DNA of 64,000 nucleotides, from the NCBI GenBank assembly GCA_023548195.1, contig JAJHZJ010000399.1:6019100-6083099 (forward strand), read 5' to 3'. The stretch is from Bettongia penicillata ogilbyi. Taxonomy: Eukaryota; Chordata; Mammalia; Diprotodontia; Potoroidae. Both the position numbers and the translations under genes were made by a program. The notes beneath the pieces are model-generated. The model ran no database searches. It was not told the origin of the DNA and saw only the letters and a program-made list of their open reading frames with translations. Each line of letters starts with the position of its first letter. Position 1 is the first letter of the stretch. Shown here piece after piece: positions 22,067 through 34,779 of this stretch.

Positions 22067-24515
22067 CTACTCTTGTTTTTAGTAGTACATCACCTAAAGC
22101 ACAAAATGTTCTACTCCAACCTTTTACCTTTACCCTGTGTGTATGTCCCTGTTTCAAATGTGTTTCTTGTAAGCAACATGTTGTTGTATTATGGTTTTTA
22201 ATCCATTCTGCTATCCATCTATGTTTTATGGGAGAGTTCATCCCATTTACATTCACTTGCTATCTGTGTCTTTCCCCTCATCCCCTTTCCCCTTGTCTAT
22301 ACTTTCAATTCTTCCTTCTCCCTTCCCCTAAACAGTAGTTTTAATTTTTAACCACTGCCTCCCTCAGTTTTCCCTGTCTTCTTTCAGTCTCCCTCCCTTT
22401 TAATCCTCTTTTCTCTTACTTTCTTTTACCCTCCCTTCCTTTTTCCTTCTCCTTTCCCCTCCTACTGCCTATAGAACTAAATGAATTTCTATACTTAACT
22501 GAGTTTGGGGTAACTTCCTTGAATCCAATCAAATGGGAGAACCTCTCACACAATTCTCATCTCCCTTCCCTCTTTCCCGCTATTGCAATATATTCTTGGG
22601 TGTCTTCCCATGATGAAATTTATTTTTTCTGCCTCCTCTTTTTCACATCTTCCATTACAATCCCTTCACACCTTTAAATCACATTCGTTACCATCAGTTT
22701 ATTTAATTTATACCCACTTCTCTATCTATGTATATCCCTCTTACCTTTCATAATACATATTCAATTGTCACGATAAACAAATATCATCTTCCCTTACAGG
22801 GATGTGAACTGTTTTCCCACATTGTGTAACAAGTTGGGTTTTTTTTCCCCAATTACCTTTTTATGCCTCTTTAAGACCTATGTTTGAAGATCAAATTTTC
22901 TATTGAGTTATGGCCTTTTCATCAGGAAGGCATGGCAATCCCTTACTTCAATGAATGTCCATTTCCTTTCCTAAAATGTTATGCTCAATTTTGTTGGATA
23001 ACTAATGCTTGGTTGTAGTTACAGCTACTTTGCCTTACAGAATATCGTATTCCAATTCCTTCAGTTTTTTAATGTAGAAGCTGCAAGGTCCTGTGTTATT
23101 CTGATTTTAGTTCCTCTGTTTTTGAATGGTTTCTTTCTGGATGGCTATAGTATTTTCTCCTTCACTTGATAGTTCTGGAATTTGGCAAAGATGTTCCTTG
23201 ATGTTTTTGGTTTGGTGTTCCTTTCAGGAGGTGTGCTGTGGATTCTTTCGATTCCTTCTGAATCTAGGATTTGTGGGCAATTTTCCTTGTTGATTTCTTG
23301 GACGATATTTTCCAGGCTCTTTTTTTATCATCACTTTCTGGTAGGCCAATAATCTTCAGATTTTCTCTCTTGGATCTGTTTTCGAGGTCAGTTGCTTTTC
23401 CACTTAGATATTTTACATTGTCTTTTGTCTTTTCATTCTTTATATTCTATTTGACTGATTTTTGATATCCCATAGATTCATTAGCTTCTACTTGCCCAAA
23501 TCTATTTTTTATCAAATTGTTTTCTTCATTTAATATTTACATCTCTTTTGAAGGAGTTATTTTCACCAGTTGGGTTTTGTACTTCCTTTTCCTTTTTTCC
23601 AATTTTCCTTTTAAAGGAGCTGTTCTCTTCAGTGAATTTGTTTTTCATATTTTTAAAATCATTGGCCAGTTTTTCTTCTATTTCTCTAATTTGGGTTTTA
23701 AAACCCTTCCAGAGCTATTCCAGTAAGGCTCTTTCTGCTTCAGACCAGTTCATATTCCTTTCTGAAGTTTCAGATGGGATTACAGTCTCAATGCTGACCT
23801 CCTTGCTATTTATGTTTTGGTTGTCCCCACAGAAAAATTCTATGATCTTTCTTTTCTGCTTTGCTTCTTACTGATGATAATAACCCTTTTCTTGGCTTTT
23901 AAAGTAGATCTCTTCATCTGTGGTACAGGAAACTGCCCCACTCTTCTTGTGCCTAAAATTTGAGGGTTTGTGTATGTTGCCTCTGATTCTTTCAACTGGA
24001 AACTAAAATACTCATCTTACCTCGTACTGAGTGGGCTAGTGTTTGAAAGCAAAGGCCAGGTGAAGTGTTTTGGGGCTTTTCCTGCAGTTACCCTGGAGGT
24101 AGCTCATTAAGTGTAGGAGAGGAGTGATCTGGACACCAGAGGCTCCTCTGCTGAACTAGAACATAGAAAGCTTGGCTGTCATTGCTGGGGTCTTCCCTAT
24201 TCCACTGGGATGCTTAGGCATACCTGGGGTCCTGGTGTTGGTAGTTGCTGGCTTCACTTCCTTGGGGTTCAGGATCTTCTCCCATTTTGTGTTCTGTCTG
24301 GGACAGCTCTGATCCTGCACTTGTTACCTTCCACCAGAGTAAGAGGAATCCTCCTTAGTGATCTTTCTAACCTCATGACTTAAGAGTCTATTTGCACATT
24401 CTTCTGCTCCCAATCCTCCAGGGTTTTTTTTTCCTGAGGAGATATTCTCTGTGCTCATCAAGCATAACAAGGGGAAGGAGATGGTAATTACTGATCACTC
24501 CACCATCTTGGAGTT
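22067..24515 (-). mobile_element. L1-C, 5' half: 5'UTR, ORF1, inter-ORF region, ORF2 start (segment 2 of 2)
   Basis: Minus-strand order: 5'UTR (about 23880-24515; 5' end near an 'AAGATGG' at 24507), ORF1 (about 22870-23878), purine-rich inter-ORF stretch (22260-22870), ORF2 start at 22256 (MNVNGMNSPIKHRWIAEWI). With segment 1 this shows what an autonomous L1 looks like here: ORF1 separated from ORF2 by about 600 bp. H-type elements have no such ORF2. CTACTCTT at 22067-22074 is the right-hand duplication of H4. Confidence 0.85.
22870..23878 (-). pseudogene. ORF1 of autonomous L1-C, decayed
   Basis: Homologous in layout to the H-type ORF1 but clearly more divergent. The N-terminal segment reads QKRKIIEFFCG, then a coiled coil encoded by repeated 'gaa/aag'-rich blocks, then an ENRSKRENLKI-like RRM opening near 23370-23390. 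Multiple stops and indels. Confidence 0.7.
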
Positions 24516-26024
24516 TGGAGTTCCTTTCAGGAACTCAACAGAACTCAGCTTTCTTAATTGTTCTTTCAATAATCCATTCATTCTATCAGTTAAGGAAGAT
24601 GCTTGTCAATAATATGAGATATGATATATCCAATCTATATTTTTTAATGCACAATATCTCTTCATTTCATTACCTTTAAAATGTGACCCATTTTTACTTT
24701 GTTTCTGGACTTATGACATCTAGAGTTTTAGAAGTGTTTTCCTTTTTGGGACAAACTACTAGTACACCTGATTAGATGTCAACCAAGTACATATAAATTT
24801 GCATCCCTTATCATTGGGTAGGGACCGAATATAATCTATATTCTATATCTATGAATTTCAGCTGATACTCTTCCCCTTACGACTTCTCTAGTTACTACCC
24901 AAGGACCAGTTCATTCCTTTTCCAGTTGACATATATGACATTCCTCTACTTTAACAATGAAATAGAGATACAAATACCTCAGTCTTGTGCCCACTGGAGT
25001 ATGGTCTGGACCACTAAATGACATCCCATTTGATGGGCTAAGATCATCAGTAGGTTTCAGAGTAGGGACAATATGTTAAGTAGAAATCTTTGCTAGTCAA
25101 TCAGCATGTGCATTGTACTCATGTACATTTTTATTTTATCCACTAAAACTGTATCAATTCCTACCTTCCTAAAAGAAAATTGGTAACTCCTCTTTAAAGT
25201 CGTACCTCTCAATAGATCTATGCCAATAATGTGTTTAAAAATGAGTAAAATTAACACAGTATATTCTTTCTTATGTTATTGTTCAATTTTCATCATTAGT
25301 TTCACTTGTCTCACTGATATTTCAGCCCCTCCGAGTCATGTGATATTCATAAGAGTTCCAAGCTTAAATGTCAGAATTTCTATATAAAAGAGAGGCCTCT
25401 GCCCTAGTGTCTATTAATGCCCTAATATTGTAAATCCATTTTTCTAATATACAGTTAGATTGACATGAGGTTCTCAATCTTGTCTGTTTATTTCTTTAAT
25501 CAGAACTGAGGCTTGAACAATTTCCTATCCTCACTGCAAGTGTGACAAACTTGGATGCAATGATTCAGGAGAATCTGTAGGGACAGTTCTTACTTCCTAA
25601 TTTCATCTAAAATTAAATCTTCCCTCTCGATGTCTCATATATAGTTCGTTGCTTTGAAAACCATCACTTCTTCCTAAATCTATCCCAGCTCTTAATAAAG
25701 CTGTTAACATTTCTCTCATTGTTAGCTACTTCTGAATGAATCCACTGATTATTTCCTCTTCTCTCTTGGGAAAATTTATTTTTCCCCATTCCTGTAAATC
25801 ACTTAACTGTAAATTTCATCAAGCACCTCTGAAAGACAGTGCCCTATTTCTCCAACTGGTAGAATGAGAATAAGTTGCTTACAAGTAGGAGGAGAAGATT
25901 TTACCATTATATTCCTATAAGGAACCATTACGGGAGTGCTATGATAATCATCTGCCTTTCCTACCCTTATTGCCATTTTCATTTCCTCTTCCTTTAACTT
26001 TTTCGCACATTATCTAAGGGAATG

Positions 26025-26815
26025 CTAAGGTTTATTTCCACGAGGCCAGATAGAGTCAGTGGAATACTGCTTACTATATCCCTCTGCAGCTAAAGCTAAT
26101 AGATTAGTTCCATTGTTACCTCCTTCAATAGGGTAATCCCTAAAATCTTGTTGTACAAAAGAATTTTGACTAATACCTATTAATTTCAAATTGTCTATGT
26201 TATCTATCCATATTTCTCTGACCCCTTCTTCACTGATTCTCATCGTTCAAGATACCAATGATTCTCCCATTTTGGGTGAATCAACTTAAAATATTAGTGA
26301 CCACCTTCTGAGTAAAATTCTCAGTTACTTTCTTAGACACTGTGTGGACCCCCTGGTTCTCTTTCTTTCTTCATAGTATTTGAAGTATACACACATTCCT
26401 AGAATCCTCCTCATCTTGTAAATCAGCTAACTCCTTTGTCAGCTGAACTATTTCTTCCTGCAATTTGTCTCTTTTTACATATAATAAAATATCTTATTTA
26501 TATGGCCTGTCGCCTTCTATATAGGCCTCCCATTTCTTTCCTATGCTATTGATGGAATATTCCTATTCTATTCTATGGATTCCTATTCTATATCTATGGT
26601 TCTATTTATATTCCTTACAAACATCTTTCTAAATCTCTAGGCACTCCTTTTTGTAGCCTTGGTTCCCAGTTTTCACAAAGTCCTGTGTTTTTAGATCAAT
26701 CTCTCACCAGGGAGGAATAAGGCAAATCCTTCCATCCCAAGATACCCATTTCCTTCCCTAGAGCCTTCCTATCTCCAAGTAGAGATTTTATATTTCATGA
26801 TCCCATCTTCATTAC
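26025..26815 (-). pseudogene. gag: ERV-L gag remnant, N-terminal and capsid parts
   Basis: The readable piece 26025-26243 contains QQDFRDYPIEGGNNG and YSKQYSTDSIWPRGN, matching the capsid region of the other ERV-L gag at 60532-60945. The gag start lies near 26800, next to the LTR. Gag forms the particle core. Here it is broken by many stops. Confidence 0.7.
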
Positions 26816-26819
26816 CACG

Positions 26820-27262
26820 TGTAGGGCCAATGCCATACCCACAGCAGTTCCTGTGGATATGCCGGCATATTTCCAGGTAGATTTGCAAAATATAAGCACC
26901 CTTCCTCAAAGATGAAAGCAAATTATCTGTTCATATACCGGAAATTCAATTTCACTGTTGTAACAAGTAAGTTTGTACACATTACCCATAGAGTAAAGAC
27001 TCATCCCCAAGTCTTCCACATGTAAAGACACCCACAAACAAGCTTACTTAGGCAAAATGCTCCTCTCTCACCCATGCTAGCTACTCAGCTCTGCTATGGC
27101 TTTGAAATGTCTTTCATTCTCTCTTCCAGATACACCAATTAGGTAAGCTCTTCCCACTTAGGGCTCCATGTGACTCAAGCTGTGGGCTGGACCAAAACTC
27201 AAAACAGGTTACATGGATCTATTTAGTGGCAGGGAATATCTTCAAATTCCCTTAACATTACA
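26820..27262 (-). repeat. 5' LTR of the ERV-L fragment
   Basis: Bounded by TG (26820) and CA (27262). On the minus strand it begins TGTAATG, like the LTRs of the second ERV-L (TGTAATAGC). Directly followed by gag on the minus strand. Sequence is well diverged from the other LTR. No partner LTR in the window, so the boundaries are inferred. Confidence 0.5.
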
Positions 27263-27289
27263 GAGGGGAAGAATATGGGGAATATTATG

Positions 27290-27715
27290 AAAGGCAAAAT
27301 GATGATCACATTAAATCCAAATTTAAATCTAAAATCTTAAATCTAAAAGGTTTTCAACAAACAAAACCAAGGTAATCAAGATTAGAAAGAAAACAGAAAT
27401 CTGGGAAACAATATTTATAGTAAATGTCTCAGACAATGAACTTATTTATAAAACAGGTAGAGAACTGAGTTGAATTTACAAGAAGAGAAATGACTCAGTT
27501 GCTCAATAATCAAAGGATATGAACTGTCAGCTTTCAGAAGAAGAAACTGAAGCCATCCATACTCATACAAAACATATTCTAAATTTTTACTGATGCAAAT
27601 AGATTTACATTAATACAACTGTGAATTAGTAGCTCATAGGTGTTATATTGACCAATATGACCAAAATGGAAAACTAAAAATGTTGGAGAATTTGTATGAA
27701 AAATTGTAACATCAT
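27290..27715 (+). mobile_element. L1 ORF2 3' fragment
   Basis: Plus-strand match to the post-RT end of L1 ORF2, the same region as 40340-40700: 'caagattagaaagaaaacag', 'gtctcagacaatgaacttat', 'caaaggatatgaactgtcag'. Dead fragment. Confidence 0.7.
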
Positions 27716-27894
27716 TGCACTTGCTTTTGGTGAACTTTTTAGTTGTTTGTTTTTGTTTTACTTTCTTTCCTTCTGAAAGAAATGTTCACTATATTATGTA
27801 AAATTAATCCTCATTTGTGCTTTTAACCATGCAGCTAAATTTCACCGTCTCTTAGTGAGGAGGTAGGTATTGGGACAATGGATGTCTGCTTTTT

Positions 27895-28345
27895 ATTTTC
27901 TTTTTAATTATTTATTTGATCTTAGTTTTCAACAATCATCCCCATAAGTTTAGAATTTTCTTTTCTTAGCTCCTCCCTTTCTCCACAACATTTGATGTTA
28001 AATATATTTTTGCAATAGACATGTTACAAGGAAAAAAATATAGCAAATGGCAGAAACCGTGAAAAAAATAAAGCCAAATCAAAACATAACAAAAGAGAAA
28101 ATAGTATGCTTCATTCTGTGGTCCACCTTCATAGTTCTTTCTTTGGATGTGGATGGCATTTTGCATAATGAGTTCTAGGGAAAAGTTTTAGCTCTTTGCA
28201 CTGCTGAGAAGCCCACAAAAATCAGTCTGCACACATTGTGACTGCTAGAGTGTATAATATTCTCTTGGTTCTGTTCACTTCTCTCAGTATCAGATCGTAT
28301 AAGTCTTTTGAGGTTTATCTGAAGTTCACCTGTTAGTCATTTCCT
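27895..28345 (-). mobile_element. L1 3' end, split by H5
   Basis: Matches 6195-6635: 'ctttctttggatgtggatgg', 'ttctgttcacttctctcagt'. It stops where H5 begins. Confidence 0.7.
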
Positions 28346-30845
28346 TTTAAAAAAAATTCATCTTTTGTTCTCAAAGCTCACTTCCACAAGATTTTGAGTT
28401 AAAAATGTATCCCCATCTCTCTCCTCCACCCATCCCAACACAGTGTGAATTCTGATTACTCCTTCCCCCAATGTGCCCTCCTTTTTAATCACACCTCTCC
28501 CTTCTCTTATCCCCATCCCCTCTAATTTCTTGTAGGTCAGGATAGATTTCTACACCCCAATTGCATGTAAAAACAATTCTAACATTGGTTTGTAAAACTT
28601 TGAGTTCCAACTGAAATCCCTCCCTACCCACTGATCCCCACTGAGAAAGGAAGCAATTTGAAATAGGTCACATATGTGTACTCATTGAAAAACTTCCATA
28701 ACACTCACGTTGTGAAAGGCTAACTATATTTTCCTCTATCCTATCCTGCCACAATTCTATTCTATTCTCTTTTTACACCTTAGCCCTCCTCAAAAATGCT
28801 AACTACTAATTACCCTGTCCTCCCACTTGTCCTTCCTCTTATCCCCTCCACTGGCTTGTTCCCTTCACATTTACTTTCCTGGAGTGTAAGATAGATTTTC
28901 ATACAATATTGAATTTGAATGGTATTTCCTCCTTGAGTCAAATGTGATGACAGTAAGGTTCACTCATTCTCTCTCATCTCCACCTTCTTCCCCTCCTTTG
29001 AAAAATATTTGTATTGCTTCATTCACGTGAGAGATAATTTACCACATTATATTTTCTCTCTTTCCCCTTCTCCCAATATGTTACTCCCTCTCCCCTTAAT
29101 TTGAAGAGCTACAAGTGTTCTCTTTCCATGAAGAAACATAAACAATTTAACTTTAGTAAATCTCTTATTATTTCTCTTTCCTGCTTATGTTTTCATACTT
29201 CTTATGACTCTTATGTTTGAAAGTCAAATTTTCTATTCAGTTCTGGTCTATGCCTCAAAATTGCTTGAAAGTCCTTCATTTCATTGAATGATTATTTTTT
29301 TTCCCCATGAAGTATTATGCACAGTTTTGCTTATGGGTGATTCTTAGTTTTAATTCTAGCTCCTTTGACCTCTCTAATACCATAATGAAAGTCCACTGAT
29401 TCTCTTAATGTAGAAGCTGCTAGATCTTGTGTTATCCTGATTGTGTTTCCACAAGATTAAAGTTGCTCCTTTATGGCTGCTTGCAATATTTTCTCCTTGA
29501 CTTGGGAGCTCAGGAATTTGGCTGCAATATTCCCTGAAGTTTTCCTTTTGGGATATCTTTCAAGAGATGACCAGTGGATTTTTAAAATTTCTATTTTACC
29601 CTCAGGTTCTACAGTGTCAGGGCAGTTTTCCTTGACAATTTCTTGAAAGATATCCGTGTTCTTTTTCTTATCATAGCTTTTAGGAAGTCCAATAATTTTT
29701 AAAGTGAGTCTCCTGGATCTATTTTCCAGGTCATTTACTTTTCCAATAAGATATATCACATCATCTGCTATTTTTCATTCCTTTGGTTTTGTTTTTATAA
29801 TTACTTGATTTTTCAAAAAGACTTCAGCTTCCATCAGCTACACTCTAAACTTTAAGGCATTATTTTCTTCAATGAACTTTTGGACCTCCTTTTCCACCTG
29901 GCCAGTTCTCTTTTTTTAAGGCATTCTTCTCTACATTGGGATTTTGGATCTCCTTTGCCATTTGACTTAGTCTGTTTTAAGGTATTATTTTCTTCAGCAT
30001 CTTGGAGCCCCTTTAGCTAGGAGTTGACACATTTTCTATTATTTTCTTGCTTCACTCTCATTTCTCTTCTGAATTTTTCCTTTACTTCTTTTATTTGATT
30101 TTCAAAATCTTGTTTGAGCTCTTCCTTGGCCTGCGACTAATTCATGTTTTTCTTGAGGAACTTGAACGTAGGCGTTTTGACTTTGTTTTCTTCTTCTGTT
30201 TGTTGATTTTGGTCTTCCTGGTCACCCAGTTAAGATTCTGTGGTCTGGGTTTTTTTCCATTTATTACCCATTTCCCTAACAATTTATTTGAGTTTTGAAC
30301 TTTGTCACAGCAGCTCTCTGCTTCCATAGCAGGTGGTGAGTATATTCCCAGTCACTTGATCCCCCACAGCCTGAGAGCTCCAGAAAAAAATTGTCACCGT
30401 TGCCCCTGCTGCTGCAGCTGCTCTGGACTCTTCCACTACCTCCACTACCCTGGGGATGGGAACAGAACACTACTGTCTCAAAAAGGTATTTACTGTCCCA
30501 TAGGTATTTTGCACTGAACTTCCAATTTGTCCTCAGTATTCTGGGGTTGTGTTGTCTGGAGAATGACACAAGTACTAGAAACTCAGTTCCCTGAGACCTA
30601 CTCAGATCCTTTCTGTGCCATCAATGCCCACACTAGGCTATGCTCACATCTGGGCACACTATAAGCTTCCCAACAACCTTCCAGGCTATCTTTCACTTCA
30701 GATTTGCTTAACATTGCCATTCCCTGTGCTTTACAGCTCCAGAACATGTTTAGAATCAGTTTTAAAGGTGTTTCCCTATGTTTTGGGGGAGAGCTGTAGC
30801 AAGTCCCAGCTTTTACTAAGCTTCTTGGCTCCCCTCCCTGCATCA
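28346..30845 (-). mobile_element. H5: older HAL1-like element
   Basis: 3'UTR 28346-29210, decayed ORF1 29215-30270, GC-rich 5'UTR to 30845, where the minus strand begins GGGAGGGGAGCCAAGAAGC. There is no expanded microsatellite in its 3'UTR. No ORF2. Confidence 0.75.
29215..30270 (-). pseudogene. Decayed ORF1 of H5
   Basis: The clearest piece is 29457-29759, with YLIGKVNDLENRSRR followed by LTLKIIGLPKSYD, the end of the coiled coil and the RRM opening. C-terminal and N-terminal parts are recognisable only by nucleotide similarity to the intact ORF1. Confidence 0.75.
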
Positions 30846-31939
30846 TTTCTTTTTTTTTTTTTTAATTAATTAAGCATTTAATTTTTTAATTTTTTTTATA
30901 AACTTATTTATTAAATTTTTACATTCATTTTCACAAAATTTTGGCTTCCAAATTTTCTCCCCATTTTTCCACTCCCCCACCCCAATAAACTGAGCATTCT
31001 AATTGACCTTATAGCCAATTTGCCCTCTCTTTTATCATCCCTCCCTTCCCTTGACCCCATCTTCTCTTTTCTCAGGTAAGGCCAGATAACTTTCTATTCC
31101 CCATTACTAGCATTATTTATTTCCTAGTAGCAAGAACAATACTCAACAGTTGTTCCTAAAACTTTGAATTGCAAATTCTGCCCATGCCTCCCTCTGCACC
31201 CATTCCCTTTGGGAAGGCAGGCAATTCAATATAGGCCATATCTGTGTAGTTTTGCAAATGACTTCCAAAAGAGTCCTGTTGTGTAAGACTAACTATATTT
31301 CCCTCCATCCTATCCTGCCCCCCTCATTGCTTCTATTCTCTCTTTAGATCCTGTCCCTCCCCAAGAATGTTGAATTCAAATTGTTCCCTTCACCCATTGC
31401 CCTCCCTTCCATCATCCCCCCACCCCTTGCTTATCTCCTTCTCCCCCACTTTCCTGTATTGTAAGATAGGTTTTCATACCCAAATGAGTGTGCATTTTAT
31501 TCCTTCCTTTAGTCGAATGTGATGAGAGTAAACTTCATGTTTTTCTCTCAGCTCTCCTCTTTTTACCTCCACTAAAAAGTCTCTTGCTTTCCTCTTCTAT
31601 GATAGCAAATTTGCCCCATTCTATTTCAACCTCTCTCCTCCCAATATATTTCTTCTCACGGTTTATCTTAATTTTTTAAAGATATGATTCCATCATATTC
31701 AATTCACTCTGTGCTCTCTGTCTCTATGTGTGCATGCATGTGTGTATGTGCGTGTGTGTGCATGTACATATGTGTGCATGCTTGCACGTGTGTGTGTGTG
31801 TGTGTAATCCTGCCAACCACACAGATACTGAAAAGTTTCATGAGTTAAAAATATTGTCTTTCCATTTTGGAATGTAAACAGTTCAAATTGGTAAGTCTCT
31901 TATGACATCTCTTTGCTGTTTACTTTTTCATGCTTCTTC

Positions 31940-32488
31940 TCATTCTTGTGTTTGAAAGTCAAATTTTCTTTTCAACTCTGGTCTTTTCATCAAGAGTGCT
32001 TGAAAGTCCTCTGTTTCATTGAAAGACCATATTTTCCCCCTGAAGTATTATACTCACTTTTGCTGGGTAGGTGATTCTTGGTTTCAGTCCTAGTTCCTTT
32101 GACTTCTCGAACATCCTATTCCATGCCCTTCGATCCCTTCATATAGAAGCTGCTAGATCTTGGGTTATCCTGATTGTATTTCCACAATACTGGAAATGTT
32201 TCTTTCTAGCTCCTAGAAATATTTTCTCCTTGATCTGGGAATTCTGAAATTTGGCCACAATGTTGCTAGGAGTTTCTCTTTTTTGGATCTCTTTCAAGAG
32301 GTGATCGGTGGATTCCTTGAATACTTATTTTCCCCTCTGGTTCTAGAATATCAGGGCAGTTTTCTCTGATAGTTTCATGAAAGATGATGCCTAGCCTCTT
32401 TCTTTGATCGTGGCTTTCAGGTAGTCCCATAATTTTTAAAATGTCTCTCCTGGATCTATTTTCCAGGTCAGTTTTTTTTTTTTGTTTT

Positions 32489-32523
<35 letters not shown>

Positions 32524-33084
32524 AATGAGATATTTCACATTCTCTTCTATTTTTTCATTCTTTTGATTTTGTTTTGTGATTTCTTGGTTTCTCATAAAGT
32601 CATTAGCCTCCATCTGTTCCACTCTAATTTTGAGAAAATTATTTTCTTCAGTGAACTTTTGAACCTCTTTTTCCATTTGACTAATTCTGCTTTTGAAAGC
32701 ATTCTTCTTCTCATTGGCTTTTTGAACCTCTTTTGCCAATTGAGTTAGCCTATTTTTCAAGGTGTTATTTTCTTCAGTATTTTTTTGGGTCTCTTTTGCA
32801 AGGTAGTGATCCGTTTTACATACTTTTCTTGCATCTCTCTCATTTTTCTCCCCAGTTTTTCCTCCACCTGTCTAACTTGATTTTCAAAATCCTTTTTGAG
32901 CTCTTCCATGGCTTGCTCCCATTGGATATCTATTTTGGATTTTTGGGATACCGAGGCCTTGACTTCTATGTCTTTCCCTGATGGTAAGCATTGTTCTTCC
33001 TCATCAAAAATGAAAGGAGGAAGCATCTGTTCACCAGAAAAATAACCTTCAATGCTCTTATTTTTTTTTCCATTTTCTGGGCAT
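31940..33084 (-). pseudogene. ORF1 of H6 with frameshifts and an in-frame poly-lysine run
   Basis: Pieces in separate frames. The N-terminal part 32757-33026 follows a frame break just after MPRKWKKK and retains NKSIEGYFSGEQ. The middle part 32266-32760 covers the coiled coil and RRM opening. Between 'NVKYLIA' and 'TDLENRSRR' the frame carries a long lysine-rich insertion encoded by an A-run (T-run on the given strand, about 32473-32521), where other copies have only five or six residues. The C-terminal domain is recognisable in nucleotide alignment to 31940. Confidence 0.8.
32473..32521 (+). repeat. Poly-T tract inside ORF1 of H6
   Basis: About 49 bases, nearly all T with two G interruptions. 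On the coding strand it is a poly-A run within ORF1 that stays in frame. Confidence 0.9.
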
Positions 33085-33718
33085 TTTCCCAGCCAGTTAC
33101 TTGACTTCTGAGATTCCTCTCCATCCCTGCCTCACTAGTACTTGGAGTCTGAGATTCAAATGCTGCTTGCCAGCCTCAGGGCTTTCAGTGGGGGTTGGGG
33201 CTGCTATTCAGTGGGATTAAGTTCAGGTTCTCAGGTCGGGGCAGATCTGCCTCCCAGGGTCGGTTCCCTCAGGGCGTTTACACAGAGACCTTCAACAATG
33301 GAGCTTCTGCCTGCTTTGGGAGCCCGTGGCCACTGCTTCCCAAGGGATCCTGAGTTATGGAGACACCCTGTTCCCCTCTAGGCCAGCCCAGAAGTCTCTC
33401 TCACTGACCTGTAGTGCCTGTGGGTTGAGGTACCTTCGCGGCCACCAGAGATTCCATCCCTGAATCCTGCTCTGATCTGCTCCTCTTAGGGGCCACGTGG
33501 TCAAGGCAGGGCTGCACTCTGCTCTGGGTCCGGTGGGCAATGGACCTTTGGTGGTGGTTTTTCAGGGCTCTCTGGAACAGGAAAGTCCTCCACTCTGTTA
33601 CTCCATGGCTTCAACTGCTCCAGAATTTGTTGGGAGTTCTTTTTATAGGTAGTTTATGGGCTGTGTGTTCGGAGCTAGCATATGTGAATCTTTCTACTCT
33701 GCCATCTTGGCTCCTCCC

Positions 33719-34640
33719 CCCCTCATTGACTGCTTGGACCTTTTTTTGGTATTAGGGTTATTTTATTTTTAAAAGTGTTATTTTCATCAGCATTTTGGGG
33801 TGCTATCCGTTAGGAGGCTGTTGACTCACTTTTCATGATTTTCTTTCATTCACTCTCATTTCTGTTCCCAATTTTTCCTCCACCTCTCTTACTTGATTTC
33901 AAAATCTTTCTAGAGCTCTTACATTGCCTGAGATCACTGCATATTTTTTGGAGGCTTTGGATGGAGAAGACTGTGCCTTACTCTCTTCCTCTGATGGTAT
34001 ACTTTGCTCTTTCTCATTTGAAAGGAAGGAGAAAATAACTTTTCACCAAGAAAGTAACTTTTTATAGTCTTTTTTTCCCCTTTTGGGGTATTTTCTCAGA
34101 GACTTTTGAGTCCTTTATCAAGTGGAAAGTATACTACCCTAGGTTACATTGGTTTTATACAGCTGTACCCTGAGATATCTCTAGGGATCTGTTAGTTCAC
34201 AGTTCCACCACTCCTGGCCTGCATTGTGCTCTATGAGCAAGCAAAAGCACTCTTTACTGCCTTGCTACTGTGAGTAGGATTCTTTCTCCACAGTCCCAAC
34301 CATCTCTGTCATACGGGAGTGCATTTTTGTGCTGACCTTTGATGCTGTCTTTGGCATCTATGGGTTGAGATATCTGGGAAGTGCATGAACCACCAGTGAT
34401 TCTGTGCCCTGAAACCTGCTCCAGTGCTTTGTGTGCCATGCGGTCAGCAATGTGCCGTGCTCCTCTCTGAGCATGGTGTGACACACATCTCCTGTCAGCC
34501 GTTAAGGCTGTCTTGGACTGGAAATCTGTTTCACTCTGCCATTTTGTGGCTTCTGCTGCTCTACAATTTCTTTAGTCATTTTACAGGTATTTAACGGACT
34601 ATGGGGGAGGGGGGACAAGAGAAGTTGTGTCCTTCTACCA
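33719..34640 (-). mobile_element. H7: 5' half of an old HAL1-like element
   Basis: Minus-strand 5'UTR (about 34110-34640) and N-terminal ORF1 (33720-34100, with KKTIKSYFLG near the start). The C-terminal ORF1 and 3'UTR are absent. H6 ends where it stops. A fragment that keeps its 5' end but lacks its 3' end cannot come from ordinary 5' truncation, so later deletion is likely. Confidence 0.7.
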
Positions 34641-34779
34641 TTGTCAGATCTTGTTAAACAAGGAATTCCTATCCCAGAATCGGAGGTCATTGACTTTATC
34701 AGTCAGTAGACAGATATAATAATTGACCACTGTGTCTTGTGTACCTAAAGTATCCCACTGATTTGCCCAATTTTTCATT
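34641..34779 (-). mobile_element. L1-D, ORF2 3' fragment (segment 1)
   Basis: Short minus-strand piece of the post-RT region: 'aaggaattcctatcccagaa', 'ctgtgtcttgtgtacctaaa', matching 9930-10030 and 45720-45800. Confidence 0.65.

Larger units (their letters stand above)
24530..27262 (-). mobile_element. ERV-L-type endogenous retrovirus fragment (5' LTR, gag, protease, part of integrase)
   Basis: Parallel along its length to the better-preserved provirus at 56948-62235: 24530-25090 matches its integrase, 25090-25490 its protease region, 25490-26815 its gag. The protease active-site region reads LIDTRAEASLLY near 25395-25430, with the glycine of DTG replaced. At about 25115 the sequence jumps from integrase straight to the protease end, so RT and RNase H are deleted. 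The 3' end is missing; L1-C's 5' end lies there. Stops in all frames. Confidence 0.75.
30853..33718 (-). mobile_element. H6: near full-length HAL1-like element
   Basis: Tail and 3'UTR (30853-31930) with TG-rich microsatellite (31731-31804), broken ORF1 (31940-33084), long GC-rich 5'UTR (33085-33718). The minus strand begins GGGGGGGAGGAGCCAAGATGG-like sequence at the right edge. Sits between the 5' ends of H5 and H7. Confidence 0.85.
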
